Shown here piece after piece: positions 1 through 6,012 of a DNA stretch of 7,660 nucleotides. The DNA lies in the NCBI GenBank assembly GCA_947478965.1, contig CANJXW010000019.1, positions 1-7,660 on the forward strand. Direction: 5' to 3'. Position numbers and translations under genes: made by a program. Origin of the DNA: Candidatus Nanopelagicaceae bacterium. Its GTDB lineage: Bacteria; Actinomycetota; Actinomycetes; Nanopelagicales; Nanopelagicaceae. Positions within the stretch are counted from its first letter, which is position 1. Every line of letters starts with the position of its first letter. Below the pieces are notes generated by a model. It worked only from the letters and a program-made list of their open reading frames with translations. It had not been told where the DNA came from and made no database searches.

Positions 1-590
1 CGGCGGTAGTTTAAAAAAGCCGACACTATAGAAGCGGTAATAAAGAAAGCCGCTATTGCATAGGAAGAGCTCTTAACCCAAGGAAGTGATGCTGCGTAAT
101 ATCCAGCTAGCGTGATCCCGCAACCCCACAGCAGCGCCCCTAGCGCGTTGGCAGATAGAAATCTGTAGTAATTCATCTTTGCGGCGCCTGCGATGGGCGG
201 TACGAAAGTTCTAATCCATGGGAAGAACCGAGCGGCTACTACTGCCCACCAGCCCGTCTTTTCATAGAAGTTTTCAGCGTTAATAATCATTCTTTGAATT
301 CGGGGAGATTTATTCTTCTCAAGGTAGGGACGCCCGATAACACGACCAAAGACAAATCCGACCTGGTCCCCTAAGAAAGCGGCGAGAAAGATCACTGTGA
401 TGAGAATCAGAATGTTGATATCACCGTGAGATGCAGCAACCAGGCCTGCGCTAAAGAGTATGGAGTCTCCAGGTAGGAAGAATCCTAAGAGCAGCCCTGT
501 CTCGACAAAGATGATGATGCCAGCAACGAGATAGAAGATAAATGGCGCAAGATTCGATAGTTGAGAATCAAAGGAAGCTGCTAACTCCAT
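1..590 (-). CDS. DedA-family membrane protein (3' end cut off by the window edge)
   Basis: An open minus-strand frame starts at ATG 590-588 and stays open for 196 codons to the window edge. The family usually has about 200-215 residues, so only the tail is missing. Visible hallmarks are an early membrane segment followed by FVETGLLLGFFLPGD (residues 28-42), a VFGRVIGRPYLEK segment (80-92), and the conserved RFFPWIRTFVPPIAG motif (121-135) with its arginines and prolines. Hydrophobic segments lie near 15-35, 43-75, 113-133, 145-168 and 176-193. DedA proteins sit in the cytoplasmic membrane; some members are reported to recycle lipid carriers such as undecaprenyl phosphate and to support membrane-potential homeostasis. 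Which substrate applies here cannot be read from sequence. The start overlaps the malic enzyme stop by one base (TAATG), with only a weak purine-rich stretch upstream, so translational coupling as the last known gene of the upp unit is likely. Family assignment is firm; function is inferred. Confidence 0.9.
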   Translation of the reverse strand, partial: MELAASFDSQLSNLAPFIFYLVAGIIIFVETGLLLGFFLPGDSILFSAGLVAASHGDINILILITVIFLAAFLGDQVGFVFGRVIGRPYLEKNKSPRIQRMIINAENFYEKTGWWAVVAARFFPWIRTFVPPIAGAAKMNYYRFLSANALGALLWGCGITLAGYYAASLPWVKSSSYAIAAFFITASIVSAFLNYR

Positions 591-1966
591 TACACACTTT
601 TCTTAACGGCAGCCGCAACCTTTGTAACGACGGTTGGGTCAAAGACGCTTGGAATAATAAAGGAGGCGTTGAGCTGTGATTCTGATACGCAGGATGCAAT
701 CGCTTCAGCGGCAGCAATTAACAACTCATCGGTGATTTTATGAGCATTTGCATCAAGGAGTCCACGAAAGATTCCTGGGAATGCGAGCACATTGTTAATT
801 TGGTTGGGTTGATCGCTTCGACCAGTAGCAACAACGGTTGCATACTTACGAGCGATAGCAGGATCGATCTCAGGATCTGGATTGGCTAATGCGAAGATAA
901 TTGAACCTGGCGCCATGGATGCGACATCCGCTTCTGTCAGTACATTCGGTGCGCTCACGCCAATGAATACATCAGCGCCCTTCATGCCATCAGAGATAGA
1001 ACCTTTAAAGTCACCCTTATTGGTATTTTGAATTAACCACGTGCGCATTTCGTCATCACTTGTCATCGATGGTGATACAACACCATCTTTATCAAAGCTC
1101 ATAATGTTTTGGGCACCGCTCTTAATCAAAAGACGGGCAATTGCTGTTCCCGCTGCGCCTGCACCGCTCATGACGATCTTGACGTCTTCTAGCTCTTTCT
1201 TAACCAACTTGAGCGAATTGCGAAGCGCTGCGAGAACGACGATCGCTGTTCCGTGTTGATCATCATGGAAGACAGGGATATTGAGAAGTTTGCGAAGTCT
1301 GCGTTCGACCTCGAAGCAACGAGGAGCTGAGATATCTTCAAGGTTAATTCCGCCATAGACAGGGGCGATGAGCTGAACAGTGCGAACAATTTCATCAACA
1401 TCCTGGGTATCTAGGCAGACAGGCCATGCATCTACATCAGCGAAGCGCTTAAAGAGGGCGGCTTTACCTTCCATAACAGGAAGGGCAGCAGACGGACCGA
1501 TATTGCCAAGGCCAAGAACGGCAGAGCCATCGGTAACAACTGCAACGGTATTTCGCTTCATGGTGAGGCGACGTACATCGGATGGTTCATCAACGATCGC
1601 CTGACAGATACGAGCAACACCAGGTGTGTACGCACGCGATAGATCATCACGAGTCTTGAGAGGCACTTTCGAAGTTACTTCAATCTTTCCACCTAAGTGG
1701 AGTAAGAAGGTACGGTCACTTACTTTGCGAACGGTGAGTCCATCGTGCGCTGTGAGTGATGCGGTAATTTCCTGCGCATGATCAGCGTTGATGGTGTCGC
1801 ATGTAACGTCAATGACAACGCGATCAAGGAGTGATTCAACAACATCAAGTGCAGTGATAGTTGCACCTGCACCGGTAATTGCCGTAGTGATGAGCGCTAC
1901 AGGCTGAAGATCTGGAGCTCCTTCAACACGGATAGTTATTCCATACCCGGGTGATGTTGATGCCAT
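590..1966 (-). CDS. NAD(P)-dependent malic enzyme with N-terminal ACT domain
   Basis: This 458-residue protein should convert L-malate to pyruvate and CO2 with reduction of NAD(P)+ in the cytoplasm, linking the TCA cycle to pyruvate. Residues about 8-85 look like an ACT domain (GYGITIRVEG start, VRKVSDRTF end), a regulatory ligand-binding fold found at the front of some bacterial malic enzymes. The catalytic part follows: AYTPGVA (112-118, Tyr113 as general acid), EGKAALFK (166-173, Lys168 as the likely base), INLEDISAPRCFEVE (207-221) and FHDDQHGTA (233-241) for divalent metal. The nucleotide fold has GAGAAG (268-273), with FALANPDPEI (358-367) and PNQINN (387-392) near the active site. NAD versus NADP preference is undecided, although Asp292 after the second strand leans to NAD. 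The ATG directly abuts the upp stop, with GGAG 8 nt upstream. Length and motifs are complete; nothing suggests damage. Confidence 0.95.
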   Translation of the reverse strand: MASTSPGYGITIRVEGAPDLQPVALITTAITGAGATITALDVVESLLDRVVIDVTCDTINADHAQEITASLTAHDGLTVRKVSDRTFLLHLGGKIEVTSKVPLKTRDDLSRAYTPGVARICQAIVDEPSDVRRLTMKRNTVAVVTDGSAVLGLGNIGPSAALPVMEGKAALFKRFADVDAWPVCLDTQDVDEIVRTVQLIAPVYGGINLEDISAPRCFEVERRLRKLLNIPVFHDDQHGTAIVVLAALRNSLKLVKKELEDVKIVMSGAGAAGTAIARLLIKSGAQNIMSFDKDGVVSPSMTSDDEMRTWLIQNTNKGDFKGSISDGMKGADVFIGVSAPNVLTEADVASMAPGSIIFALANPDPEIDPAIARKYATVVATGRSDQPNQINNVLAFPGIFRGLLDANAHKITDELLIAAAEAIASCVSESQLNASFIIPSVFDPTVVTKVAAAVKKSV

Positions 1967-2605
1967 TTATACAACTCCATAAAGTCGATCGCCAGCGTCA
2001 CCAAGTCCTGGGACGATATATCCGTGCTCATTTAACTTTTCATCAAGAGCACCTGTCACCAGAGTGATGGGGATACCAGAATCTTTAAATGCTTCTTCGA
2101 GAACTGCAATTCCTTCAGGAGCCGCCAAGATGCAGATTGCTGTAATTTCAGTTGCGCCGCGTTCGATCAAAAAATTAAAGGCAGCGACAAGAGTTCCACC
2201 CGTTGCAAGCATCGGATCAAGTACAAAGCATTGACGGCCAGCAAGATTTTCAGGAAGGCGGTTTGCATATGTGCTTGCTTGGAGAGTTGTTTCATCGCGC
2301 ACCATGCCAAGGAAACCAATTTCAGCTGTTGGAACTAAACGAGACATTCCTTCAAGCATTCCGAGCCCTGCGCGTAAAATTGGGACAACGACAGGACGAG
2401 GCGAAGCCAATTTAACGCCCATGGTCTCGGTGACGGGAGTCTTGATCTTTACGGGAACAGTTCGAACATCGCGAGTTGCCTCGTAGGCAAGAAGAGTGAC
2501 TAGTTCGTCGACGAGATGTCTAAAAGTTGGCGAGTCAGTTCGTTCATCGCGCAGAACCGTTAACTTGTGTGAAATGAGCGGGTGGTTAGCAACGTGAACT
2601 TTCAT
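1967..2605 (-). CDS. upp: Uracil phosphoribosyltransferase
   Basis: The 212-residue product matches the normal length of bacterial uracil phosphoribosyltransferase, the cytosolic salvage enzyme making UMP and pyrophosphate from uracil and PRPP. It starts with the familiar [20 protein letters not shown] segment. [10 protein letters not shown] (74-83) is the conserved first loop, [11 protein letters not shown] (128-138) is the PRPP-binding loop, and [16 protein letters not shown] (195-210) is the C-terminal uracil-recognition segment, in which Tyr196-Ile197 should contact the base. It appears to be the first gene of a minus-strand unit with malic enzyme and dedA, and it is divergent from the tadA pair. 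I recall upp near tadA in other actinobacteria, which would make the neighbourhood conserved. Only weak ribosome-binding similarity (AGGA, 3 nt before ATG) precedes the start, while a TAAGGT box lies 7 nt upstream, so a leaderless or very short leader is possible. Confidence 0.97.
   Translation of the reverse strand: MKVHVANHPLISHKLTVLRDERTDSPTFRHLVDELVTLLAYEATRDVRTVPVKIKTPVTETMGVKLASPRPVVVPILRAGLGMLEGMSRLVPTAEIGFLGMVRDETTLQASTYANRLPENLAGRQCFVLDPMLATGGTLVAAFNFLIERGATEITAICILAAPEGIAVLEEAFKDSGIPITLVTGALDEKLNEHGYIVPGLGDAGDRLYGVV
1975..1978 (-). promoter_or_regulatory. Shine-Dalgarno GGAG of the malic enzyme, inside the end of upp
   Basis: On the minus strand the last codons of upp read GGAGTTGTATAA and are followed at once by ATG. 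GGAG lies 8 nt before the start, an ideal spacing, and overlaps the final upp codons. This supports the ATG at 1966 as the malic enzyme start and implies that translation of the two genes is coupled. Confidence 0.7.
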
Positions 2606-2612
2606 GGTTCCT

Positions 2613-2640
2613 ACCTTACAGGGCTTTTAATCCAATCCAA
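2613..2640 (-). promoter_or_regulatory. Putative upp promoter
   Basis: Reading the minus strand, TTGGAT (2640-2635) is followed after 16 nt by TAAGGT (2618-2613), which fits the actinobacterial -10 pattern TANNNT. Transcription would begin about 7 nt further on, at or next to the upp ATG (2605). The -35 match is only partial. It overlaps the start codon of the divergent gene at 2640, so use of the two promoters could be mutually exclusive. Seen by pattern only. Confidence 0.45.
2626..2631 (+). promoter_or_regulatory. Possible -10 box for the TadA-associated gene
   Basis: TTTAAT ends 8 nt before the ATG at 2640 and is the only AT-rich hexamer in the 34-nt gap that could serve the plus-strand pair. 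No -35 element is recognisable, and no Shine-Dalgarno sequence precedes the ATG, which would fit a leaderless mRNA. It deviates from TANNNT at the second base, so this call is weak. Confidence 0.25.
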
Positions 2641-3134
2641 TGAGTGCCAAGATGAGAGATGTGACAGAGACAGCGAATAATGAGGTCGATATAGCGGTTG
2701 CGGCCTGGCATGAAGATGGCCGATGGCGGCTTGCTAATCTGCCTGATGCACATGACTTAGCCCACATTATTGAAAGTCTCACATTGCAACAGACCAATGG
2801 CGGAGCGATCGCCCTGATAGCAATCGATGAAGAATTTTTCATGATTATCCGCGTACTTGGATCACATATCAAAATGTTTATCAGTGATGTGACATGCGCA
2901 CTTGATTATCAGGTTGCAGCCGAATTCCTTGAACTCTGCGATCTGGATATGCCCGATGAAGATGACGAACCAATGCCTGCAGGGCAGATGGATATCTTGA
3001 GTGATCTTGGTCTTAAGCAAATGGAATTATCCGCTCTGTGCGATGACAACGAACTTTTTCCAGATGAGCAGCTCGAAGCAATCGCAAGCCGCTTAGGTTT
3101 TTCAGATCAATTCTCAGAGTTATTGGAGTTATAA
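2640..3134 (+). CDS. tRNA adenosine deaminase-associated protein (acidic, function unknown)
   Basis: The 164-residue product resembles the actinobacterial family named for its constant position beside tadA; the biochemical role is, to my knowledge, not established. The N-terminal half contains VAAWHEDGRWRLANLPDAHDLAHIIESL (about 20-47) and a predicted mixed alpha/beta core (GGAIALIAIDEEFFMIIRVLG). The C-terminal half is strikingly acidic (LDMPDEDDEPMPAG near 101-114, CDDNELFPDEQLEAIASRLGF near 134-154) and ends in a helix-like FSELLEL. No catalytic motif, signal peptide or membrane segment is visible. The ATG at 2640 is the longest choice; ATG 2652 and GTG 2661 are alternatives, none with a clear ribosome-binding site. 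The stop is followed by tadA, so an operon and a partner or regulatory role for TadA are inferred. An electrostatic tRNA mimic or chaperone is possible but speculative. Confidence 0.85.
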   Translation: MSAKMRDVTETANNEVDIAVAAWHEDGRWRLANLPDAHDLAHIIESLTLQQTNGGAIALIAIDEEFFMIIRVLGSHIKMFISDVTCALDYQVAAEFLELCDLDMPDEDDEPMPAGQMDILSDLGLKQMELSALCDDNELFPDEQLEAIASRLGFSDQFSELLEL

Positions 3135-3139
3135 GAATT
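3125..3139 (+). promoter_or_regulatory. Shine-Dalgarno GGAG and possible ATT start codon for tadA
   Basis: GGAG (3125-3128) sits 8 nt before ATT (3137-3139), which is in frame with tadA and would add nine residues ending SPDEL before Met of the ATG at 3164. No ATG, GTG or TTG exists in this frame between the in-frame TGA at 3065 and 3164. The layout mirrors the upp/malic enzyme junction (GGAGTTGTATAA-ATG versus GGAGTTATAAGA-ATT). The ATG at 3164 has no GGAG-like site at normal distance. ATT initiation is rare but known, for example in infC. Confidence 0.45.
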
Positions 3140-3163
3140 TCTATTCAAAGTCCAGATGAGTTA

Positions 3164-3595
3164 ATGGTTGAAGCTCTCAGCATCGCTAAGAAAGCTTTAG
3201 CCACTGGCGATGTCCCAGTTGGCGCTTTAGTCATAAATCGCGATGGAGTAATTATCGGTCGCGGCTCAAATGAGAGGGAAGCAAATAACGATCCAACAGC
3301 GCACGCTGAGATCGTTGCGCTACGAAACGCAGCATCTCGATTGCAGATATCACGTTTAGATGGATGCACCCTTGTGGTGACGTTAGAACCCTGTGCAATG
3401 TGCGCAGGAGCAATCGCACAGGCGAGAATTGGCCACCTCATCTTTGGAACATGGGATGAGAAAGCTGGCGCAGTTGGTTCTGTCTGGGATGTCATCCGGG
3501 ATCCACGCGCACTGTATAAAATGGATGTTACCTCTGGCGTTATGCAAGAAGAGTGCGCGGAGATCTTAAAGAAGTTCTTTGAAGCCCAGCGGTAA
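3164..3595 (+). CDS. tadA: tRNA-specific adenosine deaminase TadA
   Basis: TadA deaminates wobble adenosine 34 to inosine in tRNA-Arg(ACG), an essential step for decoding CGN codons. The zinc deaminase signature is complete: His47 in HAEIVALR with Glu49 as proton shuttle, and Cys77/Cys80 in EPCAMCAGAI. Also typical are DVPVGALV (16-23), Asn36 in GRGSNERE, the DEKAGAVGSVWDV loop (98-110) and the ending EILKKFFEAQR. The stated ATG gives 143 residues but begins inside the first helix, where other TadA proteins have a short preceding segment such as DEYFM. An in-frame upstream stretch encodes just such a segment (ISIQSPDEL), with ATT 3137 as its only plausible start, so the true gene may begin there and encode 152 residues. 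It follows the TadA-associated gene by 29 nt, or 2 nt with the ATT start, and ends 6 nt from the convergent transporter stop. Confidence 0.96.
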   Translation: MVEALSIAKKALATGDVPVGALVINRDGVIIGRGSNEREANNDPTAHAEIVALRNAASRLQISRLDGCTLVVTLEPCAMCAGAIAQARIGHLIFGTWDEKAGAVGSVWDVIRDPRALYKMDVTSGVMQEECAEILKKFFEAQR

Positions 3596-3601
3596 TGTGG
3601 C

Positions 3602-3838
3602 TTAAACGAGAAGTTCGTACGAAGGATTCAAGATCGTAAGCACGCCTTCTTCTTCACCAACCATGCCTTCAGCGCGAACCTGAGAACCAACTTCTAGGCC
3701 AGCAATTTCTCGTCGACCTAGGAAGTGAAGAGTGACGCCACCGGTTTGATCCCAGATCTCTACCTCGAGCAATGGCGCAGATCCACGCGGAGCGCTCTTA
3801 ATCGAGGTGACTTGGCCTTGAACATGAGCGCGCTTTCT
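3602..3838 (-). other. OB-fold domain fused to the transporter C-terminus
   Basis: Residues about 706-783 of the transporter read as a compact beta-barrel: RAHVQGQVTSI, then APLLEVEIWDQTGGVTLHFLGRREIAGLEVGSQVRAEGMV, ending TILNPSYELLV. The pattern (V-x-G-x-V, acidic strand, W-D-x-T-G, F-L-G-R-R, G-x-x-V-R-A-E-G, N-P-x-Y-E-L) resembles a small stand-alone actinobacterial OB-fold protein. In Mycobacterium tuberculosis I recall such a protein (Rv2694c) close to the Trk genes ceoB/ceoC and an APC permease (Rv2690c). Here it continues in one uninterrupted frame with the permease. An internal ATG (3865-3863) exists but lacks a ribosome-binding site, so separate translation is not supported. Ligand unknown: nucleic acid, a nucleotide, or a protein partner. 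Confidence 0.7.
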
Positions 3839-5953
3839 CCATTCGATCTTTCCGATAGGAGTCATATTTTCAGCGTAATGGCTCACTGGTTCGATCGGCT
3901 TTATAACATCTTGTACCGGCTTAAATTCAGTTGCCTTCTTTGGCGCTTCAACTTTCTGCGCATTGGCAACTTCGTGACTTTCAATCATCAAAGGAGCGCC
4001 AGAAGTAATGCGATCCACATCAAAAGGAACAATGGTTGCTACAACGCGTGGAAGTTGCGAAATCGGTGCCGCAATTTCTTCTGCTGTTTGGTCGTGAAGT
4101 AAACGTCCTAAGAATCGTGAATATGAACGACGCGGAAGAAGGAGAGTAAGTTCTACATCGTTCTTTTCTGTCATACGGATTGCATAATCCAGGGCAGAGT
4201 TTGCCAAGCGGCGATCAGGGCAATCAATAAATTCAAGAGTGACATCATCGAGCGCGCTTGATTGCGCCCAAGCTTCTTTAATGTCATCTGCTCTACGATC
4301 ATCGATGACAAAGTGAACTGCTTGCAAACTTCTTGGCTTAAGGCTTCGCGCGTAACGAATAGCGCCAACAGTTGCAAGGTCAACGTTATCTACAAGAACA
4401 GTTACATCGTGGCGAACGATTTTCGTCGCACGCTCTTGGTCTTGGCGGACATTGAGCGCTTCTTGTTCTCGTGTGTATTGACGACGTAAGCGAAGGAATG
4501 TTGCAACCAGAATTGGCGCAGTTACAAGGACCATCCATGCGCCTTCGGTGAATTTAACAACAGAGAAGATAATAACGATTGCAAACGATACTGATCCAGC
4601 CAGCGCATTAATAAAAACACGGACCTTCCAGCCCTTTGGCTTTGTTCGCAGCGAATGTTTTGTCATTCCAAATCCCGCAAGAGTAAAGCCAGTAAATACG
4701 CCGAGAGCATAGAAAGCGACAAGGTGTTCAACCGAGCCTGCAGTAATTATGACGAGCAACAATCCGCCACCAGAGAGAAGAAGAATTCCGTTCGAGAAAG
4801 CTAGTTTGTGGCCACGCTTTGTGAGTTGGCGGGGTAGATATCCATCAGATGCCACGAAGTTACAGAGCAGCGGAAAGGCACTATATGTGGTGTTTGCACC
4901 GGCAAAAAGAATAAGCATCGTTGCTAGCTGAACCATGATGAACATAAAGGTTCCGAACGCTCCTGTACCCATCGCAGCTTTTGCAATCTGCGAAATAACA
5001 GTTGGGGTACCTGATTCGTAAGGCATTGCATGAATATGGTGAGCAAACCAAGAGATTCCAAGAACAAGGGTTCCGAGAATTGAACTCATGATGACAAGTG
5101 TTCGCTTTGCATTGACATGCTCAGGAGCGCGGAAGAGTGCAACGCCGTCAGATATTGCTTCAAGTCCGGTAAGTGATGAGCCACCATTTGCGAATGCGCG
5201 AAGCAGAATAAAAATTGCAGCAAACGTTAGAAGACCCTGGCTCTCGCCAACTTCAACCGCACCAGGAAGGTCAGTTGCTAAAACTGGGAGAGTGCCTTGA
5301 GAAAGTCTCCAGAGGCCTGTACCAAAAACAATGAGCATGCAGAGAATAAAGAAGTATGTTGGAAATGCGAAAGCCTTACCGGCCTCTTTGACGCCACGGA
5401 GATTTCCGTAAGTTAAAAGAATGATCACAGTGAAGATCATTGGCATTTTCCACGGGCTAAGCGATGGGAATGTAGAAATAATTGCAGCGACGCCTGCAGC
5501 AGATTGAATCGCAAGAGTAACGATGTAATCAAGCATTAAGGCAACTGCTGCGATTTGTGCAACTACTGGACCAAAATTATCTCGAGCAACAATATATGCG
5601 CCGCCAGTTTTGGTGTAAACATCAATGACATTTCGATAAGAGAGAGTAATCAAAAGTAAAATTGCTAGAACGATCGCAGTCATCGGCATTAAAATCGCAA
5701 ATGCTGCTAAGCCAAATGCAGGAAGTAGCGCGATAAGAATCTGTTCGCTGCCATAAGCTGAAGACGAGATGCAGTCAGAGGCAAGAATTCCGAGTCCATA
5801 CCGCTTGCTCAGACGTTGGTGGCCAAGTGAATGCCTATTTAATGGACTACCAAGGAATCGACGCTTGATTCGATAGGAAAGCGGATCGCTCAGGTGGGCA
5901 TGTTCTTGACGCACAACAGGTTGGGGCGCATCATCGGTCCAAGACTTGGGCAC
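3602..5953 (-). CDS. KimA-type APC permease (probable K+ importer) with C-terminal OB-fold domain
   Basis: The 783-residue protein opens with IKRRFLGSPLNRHSLGHQRLSKRYGLGILASDCISSSAYGSEQ (29-71), closely resembling Bacillus KimA (YdaO), a proton-coupled potassium importer inhibited by c-di-AMP. Asp60 and Tyr67 align with KimA residues I recall as potassium-site residues. About twelve membrane segments span 52-487, with further KimA-like stretches GGAYIV (117-122), SSLTGLEAISDGV (259-271) and AGANTTYSAFPLL (351-363). Residues about 512-645 form a soluble universal-stress-like domain. A Lys/Pro/Glu-rich linker (about 655-700) leads to an extra domain (706-783) that looks like an OB-fold. Relatives I recall end before the OB part (about 610-660 residues). 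The start is GTG with AAGGAG 5 nt upstream. Transport of another solute, such as an amino acid, is the alternative. The gene is divergent from the aldehyde dehydrogenase and convergent with tadA. Confidence 0.9.
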   Translation of the reverse strand: MPKSWTDDAPQPVVRQEHAHLSDPLSYRIKRRFLGSPLNRHSLGHQRLSKRYGLGILASDCISSSAYGSEQILIALLPAFGLAAFAILMPMTAIVLAILLLITLSYRNVIDVYTKTGGAYIVARDNFGPVVAQIAAVALMLDYIVTLAIQSAAGVAAIISTFPSLSPWKMPMIFTVIILLTYGNLRGVKEAGKAFAFPTYFFILCMLIVFGTGLWRLSQGTLPVLATDLPGAVEVGESQGLLTFAAIFILLRAFANGGSSLTGLEAISDGVALFRAPEHVNAKRTLVIMSSILGTLVLGISWFAHHIHAMPYESGTPTVISQIAKAAMGTGAFGTFMFIMVQLATMLILFAGANTTYSAFPLLCNFVASDGYLPRQLTKRGHKLAFSNGILLLSGGGLLLVIITAGSVEHLVAFYALGVFTGFTLAGFGMTKHSLRTKPKGWKVRVFINALAGSVSFAIVIIFSVVKFTEGAWMVLVTAPILVATFLRLRRQYTREQEALNVRQDQERATKIVRHDVTVLVDNVDLATVGAIRYARSLKPRSLQAVHFVIDDRRADDIKEAWAQSSALDDVTLEFIDCPDRRLANSALDYAIRMTEKNDVELTLLLPRRSYSRFLGRLLHDQTAEEIAAPISQLPRVVATIVPFDVDRITSGAPLMIESHEVANAQKVEAPKKATEFKPVQDVIKPIEPVSHYAENMTPIGKIEWRKRAHVQGQVTSIKSAPRGSAPLLEVEIWDQTGGVTLHFLGRREIAGLEVGSQVRAEGMVGEEEGVLTILNPSYELLV

Positions 5954-5958
5954 AGCAA

Positions 5959-5964
5959 CTCCTT
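5959..5964 (-). promoter_or_regulatory. Shine-Dalgarno AAGGAG deciding the GTG start of the transporter
   Basis: On the minus strand AAGGAG is followed by TTGCT and then GTG (5953-5951). It is the strongest ribosome-binding site in the window, and it fixes the GTG start. It also shows that this mRNA carries a real leader, in contrast to the divergent dehydrogenase. Confidence 0.8.
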
Positions 5965-5971
5965 TTCAGCG

Positions 5972-5996
5972 AGAGGTAGCGCTGCGATTTACCTCT
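5972..5996. repeat. Inverted repeat AGAGGTA-N11-TACCTCT in the divergent intergenic region
   Basis: A perfect 7-bp inverted repeat (5972-5978 and 5990-5996) lies between the divergent transporter and aldehyde dehydrogenase starts. Half-site centres are 18 bp apart, and AGCGCT (5978-5983), itself palindromic, lies between the arms. It ends 4 bp before the TATGCT box of the dehydrogenase and so covers that promoter's -35 zone. On the transporter side it would sit just upstream of AAGGAG, where it could also form an RNA hairpin if transcription begins further upstream. Operator function is inference. Confidence 0.45.
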
Positions 5997-6000
5997 TCAG

Positions 6001-6006
6001 TATGCT
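6001..6006 (+). promoter_or_regulatory. -10 box TATGCT of the aldehyde dehydrogenase, leaderless start likely
   Basis: TATGCT matches TANNNT and ends 6 nt before the ATG at 6013, placing the expected transcription start at the A of the start codon. No Shine-Dalgarno sequence lies before the ATG, in agreement with a leaderless mRNA. No TTGACA-like -35 is visible; that zone is occupied by the inverted repeat. Confidence 0.55.
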
Positions 6007-6012
6007 CATCTT

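Noticed and set aside
3596..3601. A tRNA gene after tadA, as in some actinobacteria
   Set aside because: Only 6 nt separate tadA from the next gene, and no cloverleaf is seen elsewhere in the window.
3582..3603. AAGCC-N12-GGCTT inverted repeat across the convergent stops as a bidirectional terminator
   Set aside because: The stem is only 5 bp with a 12-nt loop and is followed by no T-run; chance occurrence is likely.
3501..3792. GATCCACGCG occurring in both tadA (near 3510) and the transporter tail (near 3780)
   Set aside because: Each copy is ordinary coding sequence, the two are in unrelated proteins, and a 10-bp match over this length is not notable.
3725..4102. A 125-codon plus-strand open frame opposite the transporter C-terminus
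   Set aside because: It lies wholly inside a well-supported gene on the other strand. Its translation shows no domain pattern and it has no ribosome-binding site, so it is a shadow frame.
5954..6012. A c-di-AMP (ydaO-type) riboswitch ahead of the KimA-like gene
   Set aside because: That riboswitch controls KimA in Bacillus, but only 59 nt separate the two divergent starts. This is far too short for its fold, and no matching conserved elements are visible.
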